Below, piece by piece: positions 1 through 6,401 of a DNA stretch of 15,843 nt (positions within the stretch are counted from its first letter, which is position 1; the number at the start of each line of letters is the position of its first letter). The notes beneath the pieces are model-generated. The model worked only from the letters and a program-made list of their open reading frames with translations. It was not told the DNA's origin and ran no database searches. Source of the stretch: Betaproteobacteria bacterium UBA3031 (GTDB lineage: Bacteria; Pseudomonadota; Gammaproteobacteria; Burkholderiales; Eutrophovitaceae); assembly GCA_002367635.1 (NCBI GenBank), contig DFDI01000106.1:747-16589 (forward strand), written 5' to 3'. Both the position numbers and the translations under genes were made by a program.

Positions 1-383
1 ATCCTCAGGCAAAAACGAAAAACGCCATCTCGATTAAATCATTAGCATCCTCCCCCTTCATCATGACACCAAGACAACACGCACCTGGCCTTTATGACAG
101 CATTATTAGATTTTGTGAAAAATTCGAGGTTCGACCTCGCGTCGCCCAAGAGGCGATCCAGATGCAAACAATTGTCAGCTTGGTATCGGCCGAAATGGGC
201 GTTTCTCTAATACCCGAATCGATACAGAACCTTCAGAGAACTGGTGTTGTCTATAAAGCTATTAAAGAAGTTACGCCCACAATTGAGATTCACTTAGCCT
301 GGAAGGAATCGAACCAACTACCAAGTCTTAATAGATTTTTAGAAGTCACCAGAAATTCCATAAAAACATACATAAAAGACTGA
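1..383 (+). CDS. LysR-family transcriptional regulator, C-terminal part (5' truncated)
   Basis: The reading frame is open from the left edge (first whole codon at position 3) to TGA at 381-383, so the ATG at 63 is internal rather than the start. What remains is about 126 residues of the effector-binding (periplasmic-binding-protein-like) domain; the N-terminal winged helix-turn-helix lies outside the window. The stretches FIMTPRQHAPGLYD, VAQEAIQMQTIVSLV and MGVSLIPESIQNL match the typical second half of LysR effector domains, including the QMQTI..LV segment. The family acts as tetrameric DNA-binding activators or repressors that respond to small molecules; the ligand and targets here cannot be told. 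It ends 3 nt before tsaE, so it may be co-transcribed with it, although LysR is not a usual tsaE partner. Confidence 0.88.
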   Translation, partial: PQAKTKNAISIKSLASSPFIMTPRQHAPGLYDSIIRFCEKFEVRPRVAQEAIQMQTIVSLVSAEMGVSLIPESIQNLQRTGVVYKAIKEVTPTIEIHLAWKESNQLPSLNRFLEVTRNSIKTYIKD

Positions 384-386
384 AAC

Positions 387-839
387 ATGCTCACTCAAAC
401 ACTTTATAGCGAAAACGAGACCGTATTGTTTGGTAAAAAAATTGCTAAAAACCTAAGACCAGGTGTGTTTATTGCACTTAAGGGGGCCTTGGGAGCCGGG
501 AAAACCTGTCTTTGTCGAGGAATTTTAAGCGGATTGGGCCATACGGGTCACGTGAAAAGTCCGACATATCCACTCGTGGAAATTTACACCTTAGAGTCCT
601 CAACAATCTATCACTTTGACTTTTATCGGATCACAAATCCAATGGAAGTCATTGAGGCGGGTTTTAGAGAGGTCTTTATCAATACAAACATATGCCTTGT
701 CGAATGGCCGGAGAATGCGGAAAGCGTTATGCGCGTCCCTGACATTACGATATCGATTATCTTTAGTACAAATTCCAGAGATATTTCTGTAACAGCAGCG
801 AGTGAGCTTGGAAAACAGTGCTTGAAGGGCCTTCAGTAA
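387..839 (+). CDS. tsaE: tRNA threonylcarbamoyladenosine biosynthesis ATPase TsaE
   Basis: 150 residues, close to the usual TsaE length. TsaE is the small cytoplasmic P-loop ATPase that works with TsaB and TsaD to transfer threonylcarbamoyl to A37 of ANN-decoding tRNAs (t6A). A Walker A motif, GALGAGKT, lies at residues 33-40 (Lys39, Thr40). It is followed by the family blocks VKSPTYPLVEIY, HFDFYRI and ICLVEWPE. The ATG at 387 comes 3 nt after the LysR stop. Its TAA overlaps the next ATG in the arrangement TAATG, which suggests translational coupling to the amidase gene. The tsaE-amiB pair is a classic gammaproteobacterial order. Identity is seen clearly in the motifs; activity is inferred from the family. 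Confidence 0.95.
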   Translation: MLTQTLYSENETVLFGKKIAKNLRPGVFIALKGALGAGKTCLCRGILSGLGHTGHVKSPTYPLVEIYTLESSTIYHFDFYRITNPMEVIEAGFREVFINTNICLVEWPENAESVMRVPDITISIIFSTNSRDISVTAASELGKQCLKGLQ

Positions 840-2038
840 TGCGTCACACGTTAATACAACTGCTAGCATCAGTCTTGCTATGCAACACACTTATTAGCCC
901 GACATTATCGGCAGACGAATCAGGAAATTACGTCGAGTCCACCAACTATCAAGTCATAAAAAATAAATCCTTGATTGAAATCACATTCTCCCAAAGGACC
1001 AATTACAAGCACGACCAGCTTCAAGATCCTTACCGGATCTATGTCGACATGGAGGCCAAAGACATTGACAAAAAACTAATTGCGCTCATAGATACCATCA
1101 ACAAACAGACAGGACTTATAACAAAAGCCGTGATCGCAAAAAACAAAACAGACATCGTTCGCATCGTTTTTCAATTCACGCAAGGCACAAATACCCGCAT
1201 TAGCGGGAATAATAAAGGTATCCAAATAATCGCTTCACAAAGTGAACTACCAGACCTTATAGATAACTTCTATCAAGCCGAAGCCACGCAAACCAAAAAT
1301 AAAATTTGGGAAAAAGAAAAATATGTAATTGCCATTGATGCAGGACATGGCGGCAAAGACCCTGGCGCAGTAGGCCGCAAAGGAACAACAGAAAAAAGCG
1401 TTACCATGTCTATTGCTATGCGATTAAAAAAACTCATCGATAACGAAAAAAACATGGAAGCTGTCCTGACTCGTGATAAGGACATCTACGTCAAACTTTC
1501 CGACCGAATCAAAAAAATTAGGAAGCATCAACCAACTATTTTCATTTCTATTCATGCCGATGCCGCAGCAAATCGAAAAGCCAGCGGGTCTTCAGTATTC
1601 ATACTTCCTCGCAAAGATGAGGTCGCAAGCTCCCGTTACGCTAAGCTCATCGCAGAGAAAGAGAATGAAATGGACCTATTGTTTGATCCAGACATAGACA
1701 ATCGAGACAAAGACACTCAAAAAACAATATTGGACTTATCCCAGAACGTCACACGGTATCTCAGCGAACAACTCGGAACGAGTGTACTTCGACATCTGGG
1801 TAAAGTTAACAATCTACATAAAAATAAAGTTGAAAAAGCGAATTTTGCTGTGCTGAAATCGATCGATGTGTGTTCAATCCTTGTCGAAACTGCATTTTTA
1901 AGCAACAGCGAGGAAGAGAATCAGCTCAAGACGGCTGAGTATCAAGACCGTTTGGCCCTAGCCATCCTACAAGGTATTAAAGATTTCCTAAAAAATACAC
2001 CGCCGGAGCAACTAGGCGTCAAAATATCCCAACACTAA
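839..2038 (+). CDS. amiB: N-acetylmuramoyl-L-alanine amidase, AmiB/AmiC type
   Basis: A zinc amidase that cleaves the N-acetylmuramoyl-L-alanine bond of peptidoglycan to split daughter cells, acting in the periplasm. I chose the ATG at 839 (399 residues) because it overlaps the tsaE stop as TAATG, has GAAGGG a few bases upstream, and leads straight into a signal peptide (hydrophobic LIQLLASVLL, cleavage probably near residues 23-25). A longer GTG start at 818 would put charged residues before the signal. Residues about 30-135 resemble a diverged AMIN domain (PYRIYVDM). From about residue 162 comes the Amidase_3 domain, with zinc ligands His170 (DAGHGG), Glu185 (TTEK) and His239 (SIHAD), and catalytic Glu350 (LVETAFLSN). 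The insert from about 255 to 320 (SSRYAKLIAEKENEMDLL) matches the regulatory helix region of amidases controlled by EnvC or NlpD. No LysM repeat is seen at the C-terminus. Synteny with tsaE favours the name amiB. Confidence 0.93.
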   Translation: MRHTLIQLLASVLLCNTLISPTLSADESGNYVESTNYQVIKNKSLIEITFSQRTNYKHDQLQDPYRIYVDMEAKDIDKKLIALIDTINKQTGLITKAVIAKNKTDIVRIVFQFTQGTNTRISGNNKGIQIIASQSELPDLIDNFYQAEATQTKNKIWEKEKYVIAIDAGHGGKDPGAVGRKGTTEKSVTMSIAMRLKKLIDNEKNMEAVLTRDKDIYVKLSDRIKKIRKHQPTIFISIHADAAANRKASGSSVFILPRKDEVASSRYAKLIAEKENEMDLLFDPDIDNRDKDTQKTILDLSQNVTRYLSEQLGTSVLRHLGKVNNLHKNKVEKANFAVLKSIDVCSILVETAFLSNSEEENQLKTAEYQDRLALAILQGIKDFLKNTPPEQLGVKISQH

Positions 2039-2057
2039 AAGTCCACAAAAAAACCGA

Positions 2058-2651
2058 ATGATGATTACGGGAATACTTCTTGCAGCAGGCTTAAGTAGCC
2101 GATTTGGCTCTCAAAAATTAATTGCGACACTACCATCAGGATTACCCATAGCCGTAGCCTCATGGAGAGCACTTAAAGAAGCTCACGACAACTCTATTGC
2201 CGTCATTCGACATGATGACGCGATATTAAAAATCATCTTTGAAAGAGAGAAAATTCCATTCCTCATATGCCAGGATGCACATTTGGGTATGGCGCGGAGT
2301 CTATTAACCGGAATTCAAAATACTCTTGATTCAGACGGCTGGATTATCGCCTTAGGTGACATGCCATTGATAGACCCTGAAACAATAAAAATAATCGCGA
2401 AAGCCACGTCAGACCAGGAGATCCGAAAATTAGTGTTTCGCCCAACTTTTCATAAAAAACCAGGAAATCCAATAGGCTTACGCTCCACACTACGCGATGA
2501 ATTAATGGCGCTGCGAGGAGACCAAGGAGCACGTGAAATCATCAAAAACCACATCAACGACACTCATTTCATTCCTGTTGAGGACGAAGGCATTATTAAA
2601 GATATCGATACGCAACAAGACTTAGAAACAATCAGCGCCCAAAGAAACTAA
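2058..2651 (+). CDS. MocA/MobA-like nucleotidyltransferase (possible molybdenum cofactor cytidylyltransferase)
   Basis: 197 residues of a single GT-A type nucleotidyltransferase fold. The N-terminus has the nucleotide-binding loop LLAAGLSSRFG at residues 7-17 with Lys20. The metal-binding LGDMP is at 99-103, followed by KPGNPIGL and then GDQGAREI and DEGIIKDIDT near the C-terminus. This order matches the MocA/YgfJ group, which transfers CMP from CTP to molybdopterin for xanthine-dehydrogenase-family enzymes. MobA (GMP) and other sugar-phosphate relatives share the fold, so substrate is uncertain. No molybdoenzyme gene is in the window to support the role. It lies 19 nt after the amidase gene on the same strand, so it is probably the last gene of that unit. 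Two ATG codons stand in a row at 2058 and 2061; either could start. Its stop overlaps the opposing gene by 4 nt. Confidence 0.8.
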   Translation: MMITGILLAAGLSSRFGSQKLIATLPSGLPIAVASWRALKEAHDNSIAVIRHDDAILKIIFEREKIPFLICQDAHLGMARSLLTGIQNTLDSDGWIIALGDMPLIDPETIKIIAKATSDQEIRKLVFRPTFHKKPGNPIGLRSTLRDELMALRGDQGAREIIKNHINDTHFIPVEDEGIIKDIDTQQDLETISAQRN

Positions 2652-3319
2652 CGGTACTTGCCATCCCAAGGCCCGGGCGTTAAGGAGGCACTTCGGCCGT
2701 CCTCTGTCACTTTAGGCCTATTAAGCGAAAAAGTGTTCTCTGGGGTAACGTGGCAGTAATCCATGTAGCCCATTCGAGCGATCAATCCCGCCTTTGCGCT
2801 ATCAAATAAACCCCCAGATAGATACTCATCATTGATGTATACCCCCACGACAAACCCCAGGATTAGGTTATGTTTAGACGCCCTATCATCGCTAAGCCCT
2901 TTGGGGATTGGAAGCACTTTCCAAAGCTTACACTCAAGAGCCGCTGGGCTATCGGCCACCCGCGGTGGCGCTACTAACTGGGAATCTGCGGACGCAAGTG
3001 TCGCCAAGTCAAACTCACTGATACTTTTATCAACTACGGCTGAACTCATGTTCATAGCATCGCGTAAACGATAAGTCGCTAGAGAACATACAAACTCTCC
3101 GGTTTCTTCGATGTTAGTCAAAGTATCTTTGCGTTGGTTAGAGGAAATCATCACCATCGGCGGGGCATCACTCACCGCATTAAAATAACTGTAAGGCGCG
3201 AGATTAACTTCGTTGTTCTTAGAGAGAGTGGATACCCACCCAACCGGTCGAGGAGCTACGAGAGCTTTGAACGGGTCATGCTCAAGGCCGTGATTATTTA
3301 CGTTAGTTTCGTAGAACAT
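2648..3319 (-). CDS. Flavin reductase family protein (FMN-binding split barrel)
   Basis: 223 residues resembling the flavin reductase-like/DIM6-NTAB group of split-barrel FMN proteins. Typical early segments are visible: APRPVGWVST (residues about 27-36), NLAPYSYFNAVS, PPMVMISSN and KDTLTNIEETGEFV. The family either reduces free FMN with NAD(P)H for a partner monooxygenase or uses bound FMN as an oxidoreductase; no partner oxygenase is in the window, so the substrate is unknown. It is the last gene of the leftward unit, 34 nt after the pntB stop, with a GAGG-like ribosome site ahead of its ATG. The link to transhydrogenase (NADPH supply) is suggestive only. Its stop overlaps the end of the mocA-like gene (bases CTAA at 2648-2651), leaving no room for a dedicated terminator. 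Confidence 0.85.
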   Translation of the reverse strand: MFYETNVNNHGLEHDPFKALVAPRPVGWVSTLSKNNEVNLAPYSYFNAVSDAPPMVMISSNQRKDTLTNIEETGEFVCSLATYRLRDAMNMSSAVVDKSISEFDLATLASADSQLVAPPRVADSPAALECKLWKVLPIPKGLSDDRASKHNLILGFVVGVYINDEYLSGGLFDSAKAGLIARMGYMDYCHVTPENTFSLNRPKVTEDGRSASLTPGPWDGKYR

Positions 3320-3353
3320 ATGCGATTTACCTCGAGCCGAAAAAAAATTAAAT

Positions 3354-4775
3354 CTAATCTAATGCCTTGACGATATCCTCCACCACTTTTTTAGCGTCAC
3401 CAAACACCATCATGGTCTTGTCCATGTAAAACAATTCATTATCCAGACCTGCGTAACCAGCCGCCATTGATCTTTTATTCACAATGACATTACGGGCTTT
3501 GTGAGCTTCTAAAATTGGCATCCCATAAATAGCGCTACCAGGTGTTCGAGCTGCGGGATTTACCACATCATTAGCTCCCAATACAAAAACCACATCAGTC
3601 TGACCAAAGTCACTGTTGATATCATCCATTTCAAACACTTGGTCATAATCCACTTCCGCCTCAGCCAGCAACACGTTCATATGCCCTGGCATTCGACCCG
3701 CTACTGGATGAATCGCATAACGAACGTCAACACCCTTAGCAATCAACTTTTCAGCCATATCTTTTACTATGTGCTGGGCACGGGCTACCGCGAGCCCATA
3801 CCCAGGAACGATTACAACAGAGTCTGAATTTCCCAATAGAAACGCGACATCATCCGCACTACCCGATTTAACAGGCCGCGTCTCTGCCGCTCCAGATTGC
3901 ACACCCTCTTCGGCACCAAAGCCACCTAGAATTACACTGAAAAATGAACGATTCATGGCCTTACACATAATGTAAGAAAGAATTGCGCCAGAAGATCCAA
4001 CCAAAGATCCGGCGATTATCAACATTGAATTATTTAACGAGAACCCAATACCTGCAGCGGCCCACCCAGAATAGCTGTTCAGCATTGACACTACAACCGG
4101 CATATCGGCCCCACCGATAGGGATAATAATCAGCACTCCTAGAACAAATGCAATCGCCATCATGAGGACAAAGGGTGGCCACTCCTGCGTGAGGAAGAAC
4201 CATACGCCGCATGCCACCATTAAAATCGCCAGCACTAGATTTATGAGGTGCTGCCCTTTGAAGACAATAGGCGCACCTTGAAAAATTCGCAGCTTGTAGC
4301 TACCGGAAAGTTTTCCGAACGCGATGACCGAACCAGAAAAGGTAATCGCACCGATAAATGTACCGACAAAAAGCTCGAATCGATTGCCACCAGGGATGAG
4401 CCCATTAACTAACTCAATACCTAATGCAGCAGGTTCCGCGACTGCCGCGACCGCAATGAACACAGCAGACATACCAATCATAGAGTGCATGAATGCAACC
4501 AGTTCCGGCATCTTAGTCATCTCGACACGTTTAGCCATAAACGCACCCAGCCCACCGCCAACAACCATACCTCCAAAAACATTGACCAAACCAGACTCGG
4601 ACCCAACAGACAACTTCACAATAAGCGCAACCGTGGTTACTACTGCGATCGCCATGCCAATCATCCCGAATGAGTTACCTATTCGTGATGTATTTGGATG
4701 AGACAGACCTTTAAGCGCCTGAATAAAACAAACCGAGGCAAGCAAATACAAAAGCACAACGATATTCATACTCAT
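3354..4775 (-). CDS. pntB: Proton-translocating NAD(P)+ transhydrogenase, beta subunit PntB
   Basis: 473 residues, normal for PntB. The first roughly 270 residues form the hydrophobic membrane domain II with several helices. His97 in ELVAFMHSM corresponds to the proton-pathway histidine of E. coli PntB (His91). The C-terminal third is the NADP(H)-binding domain III, with GYGLAVARAQH, HPVAGRMPGHMNVLLAEA, LGANDVVNPAA and NKRSMAAGYAG, all near-identical to known PntB. The enzyme in the inner membrane couples inward proton flow to hydride transfer from NADH to NADP+. Its ATG overlaps the TGA of the preceding pntA part 2 as ATGA, indicating translational coupling. A second in-frame ATG two codons later is a possible alternative start. 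Confidence 0.97.
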   Translation of the reverse strand: MSMNIVVLLYLLASVCFIQALKGLSHPNTSRIGNSFGMIGMAIAVVTTVALIVKLSVGSESGLVNVFGGMVVGGGLGAFMAKRVEMTKMPELVAFMHSMIGMSAVFIAVAAVAEPAALGIELVNGLIPGGNRFELFVGTFIGAITFSGSVIAFGKLSGSYKLRIFQGAPIVFKGQHLINLVLAILMVACGVWFFLTQEWPPFVLMMAIAFVLGVLIIIPIGGADMPVVVSMLNSYSGWAAAGIGFSLNNSMLIIAGSLVGSSGAILSYIMCKAMNRSFFSVILGGFGAEEGVQSGAAETRPVKSGSADDVAFLLGNSDSVVIVPGYGLAVARAQHIVKDMAEKLIAKGVDVRYAIHPVAGRMPGHMNVLLAEAEVDYDQVFEMDDINSDFGQTDVVFVLGANDVVNPAARTPGSAIYGMPILEAHKARNVIVNKRSMAAGYAGLDNELFYMDKTMMVFGDAKKVVEDIVKALD

Positions 4776-5089
4776 TTTGCAGCTCCATCAGCAGGTTTCT
4801 TTGGTTTCTTTTTAAACATTTCGAGCATACGTTTCGTGACTAAAAATCCACCAACGACGTTAACAGAAGCCAGAGCAACTGCAGCTACACCCATTACCTG
4901 CCCTAGCAAAGTTTCAGTCATCGCTGCGGCCAGCATAGCCCCGACAATTACGATGGCTGATATTGCATTAGTGACTGACATCAAAGGGGTATGCAGCGCT
5001 GGGGTGACATTCCACACCACGTGATATCCGACATATATGGCGAGCACAAAAATAATGATATTGATAATGGTCGGATTAATTAACTCCAT
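4772..5089 (-). CDS. pntAB: NAD(P) transhydrogenase alpha subunit part 2 (PntAB)
   Basis: About 105 residues with three hydrophobic segments (IINIIIFVLAIYVGYHVVW, the NAISAIVIVGAMLAA region, and VMGVAAVALASVNVVGGFLV) and a Lys-rich C-terminal tail. This is the membrane portion that in E. coli is fused to the C-terminus of PntA. I place the start at the ATG at 5089 (MELINP...), because GGGAG stands about 9 nt before it. The TTG at 5107 would add six residues and absorb that ribosome site. It sits between pntA part 1 and pntB and overlaps pntB by 4 nt. The split into three polypeptides is known from Rhodospirillum rubrum and many other proteobacteria, so it is not a broken gene. Confidence 0.92.
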   Translation of the reverse strand: MELINPTIINIIIFVLAIYVGYHVVWNVTPALHTPLMSVTNAISAIVIVGAMLAAAMTETLLGQVMGVAAVALASVNVVGGFLVTKRMLEMFKKKPKKPADGAAK

Positions 5090-5115
5090 CTGGTGACTCC
5101 CTATCAAAAAATATT

Positions 5116-6228
5116 TTAACTAGAATGCGACGACACCAACGTGCCGGATACAACTTCATCTTCCAAATTCAATTCGAAGGCTCCAGTGTCTTTGTTGACA
5201 ACTAACTCCATAAAATTCAGTAAGTTTGTAGCGTATAAGGCACTTGCATCTGACGCCACGCCCGATGGAATATTAACGGATCCAATTAAGATCACGCCAT
5301 GCTGCTCCGTTGTTTCGTTAAAGCGCGTTAGGGGGCAGTTCCCCCCTTGCTCTGCTGCCATATCTACAATCACCGATCCGGTTTTCATGGACTTAACCAT
5401 CTCCTCAGTGACAAGAATCGGTGCTGGCCTGCCGGGTATAAGGGCTGTAGTGATAACAATATCCGCCTGCTCTAATCTTTTAGCGATTAACTCTGCCTGG
5501 CGCTTTTTATAATCATCACTCATCTCTTTGGCGTACCCGCCTTCACCTTTCGCGAGATCCTGTTCCTCTTCAGTTAACGGAACCTCAATAAACTTCGCAC
5601 CCAGTGATTCCACTTGTTCTTTTGTTTCCGGCCTGACATCAGTCGCCTCAACAACCGCACCCAAACGTTTTGCGGTGGCAATAGCCTGAAGGCCGGCAAC
5701 ACCCACACCCATAACAACCACTCGCGCCGCTTTGATAGTTCCGGCCGCCGTCATTAACATAGGCATAATCTTTTGATAAGCGTTCGCAGCCATCAAAACG
5801 GCTTTATATCCCGCCAAGTTGGCCTGTGACGATAGCACGTCCATTGACTGAGCTCGTGAAATTCGCGGCAACCGCTCCATAGCAAAACCTATGACCCCAG
5901 CGTCTTTCAGACGCTGAATCGCAGATTCGCTGTAAGGCTGTAAAAGTCCAATCAAAACTTGGCCTCTTTTTAACATTGCGGCCTCTCCCTTAGTTGGACT
6001 TTGAACCTTTAGTACGATCTCTGCACGTTCATAGATCTCCGCCGCACCAGCAACCAATGTCGCGCCGACTGCCTCGTAATCACCGTCTGGGAAGGAAGAA
6101 TTTCTCCCGGCCCCCTTTTGAAATAAGACTTGATGAAGACCTTTGGATACAAATTTTTTAACCGTCTCAGGTGTTGCGGCAACACGGTTCTCACCGTCTA
6201 GTATCTCAGCTGGTATTCCAATTAACAT
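5116..6228 (-). CDS. pntAA: NAD(P) transhydrogenase alpha subunit part 1 (PntAA, NAD(H)-binding)
   Basis: 370 residues covering domain I, related to alanine dehydrogenase. The start MLIGIPAEIL and GENRVAATP are typical of the family. The Rossmann dinucleotide loop GVGVAG is at residues 174-179, followed by ATDVRPETKEQVESLGAKF. A conserved region, PILVTEEMV through DMAAEQGGNCPLT, lies near the C-terminal part. It is a soluble cytoplasmic domain that binds NAD(H) and docks on the PntB domain III. The ATG at 6228 is preceded by AGGAAGGA at good spacing; a TTG just upstream at 6231 is less likely. It is the first gene of the leftward operon, with 26 nt between its stop and the pntA part 2 ATG. 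Confidence 0.96.
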   Translation of the reverse strand: MLIGIPAEILDGENRVAATPETVKKFVSKGLHQVLFQKGAGRNSSFPDGDYEAVGATLVAGAAEIYERAEIVLKVQSPTKGEAAMLKRGQVLIGLLQPYSESAIQRLKDAGVIGFAMERLPRISRAQSMDVLSSQANLAGYKAVLMAANAYQKIMPMLMTAAGTIKAARVVVMGVGVAGLQAIATAKRLGAVVEATDVRPETKEQVESLGAKFIEVPLTEEEQDLAKGEGGYAKEMSDDYKKRQAELIAKRLEQADIVITTALIPGRPAPILVTEEMVKSMKTGSVIVDMAAEQGGNCPLTRFNETTEQHGVILIGSVNIPSGVASDASALYATNLLNFMELVVNKDTGAFELNLEDEVVSGTLVSSHSS

Positions 6229-6320
6229 CAATAAACATCCTTCCTATTGTCATTGGGACGAAATTACTTAAAACTAAGCCAGAATGGAATGAATGTAAGA
6301 GGTACGTCTGGGAAGTAAGA

Positions 6321-6350
6321 ATTATAATTCATCCAATCAATTTGATTCAA
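6321..6350 (-). promoter_or_regulatory. Putative sigma70-type promoter for the pnt operon
   Basis: Read on the minus strand, TTGAAT (plus-strand ATTCAA, 6345-6350) is followed after 18 nt by a perfect TATAAT (plus-strand ATTATA, 6321-6326). This would give a leader of roughly 85 nt before the pntAA ATG at 6228. The -10 lies in a 12-bp perfect palindrome, GAATTATAATTC (6319-6330), which could also be an operator. Found by eye only; no start site is known. Confidence 0.45.
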
Positions 6351-6370
6351 ATTCTACATGAAGGGAAAAT
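6342..6370 (+). promoter_or_regulatory. Putative promoter for mutL-miaA
   Basis: TTGATT (6342-6347), a 17-nt spacer and GAAAAT (6365-6370) form a moderate sigma70-like match (4 of 6 in each element), with the expected start about 25 nt before the mutL ATG. Its -35 overlaps the -35 proposed for the opposing pnt promoter. Weak evidence taken alone; the position is its main support. Confidence 0.3.
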
Positions 6371-6401
6371 TAGTCGTTCAAAATCTGTACCATTAATCAC
6401 C

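Noticed and set aside
4324..4701. A 125-codon plus-strand open frame inside pntB
   Set aside because: Lies entirely opposite the well-supported pntB; low-complexity Thr/Pro/Asn composition is typical of an antisense shadow.
5141..5512. A 123-codon plus-strand open frame inside pntAA
   Set aside because: Antisense shadow of a conserved gene, with no family similarity or ribosome site.
4772..6228. pntA looking like a gene broken by frameshift
   Set aside because: The two-part alpha subunit is a normal form in many proteobacteria, and each part has its own start and ribosome site.
6171..6401. N-terminal extension of mutL by 77 codons
   Set aside because: It would overlap the start of pntAA and cover the divergent promoter region; MutL homology begins exactly after the ATG at 6402.
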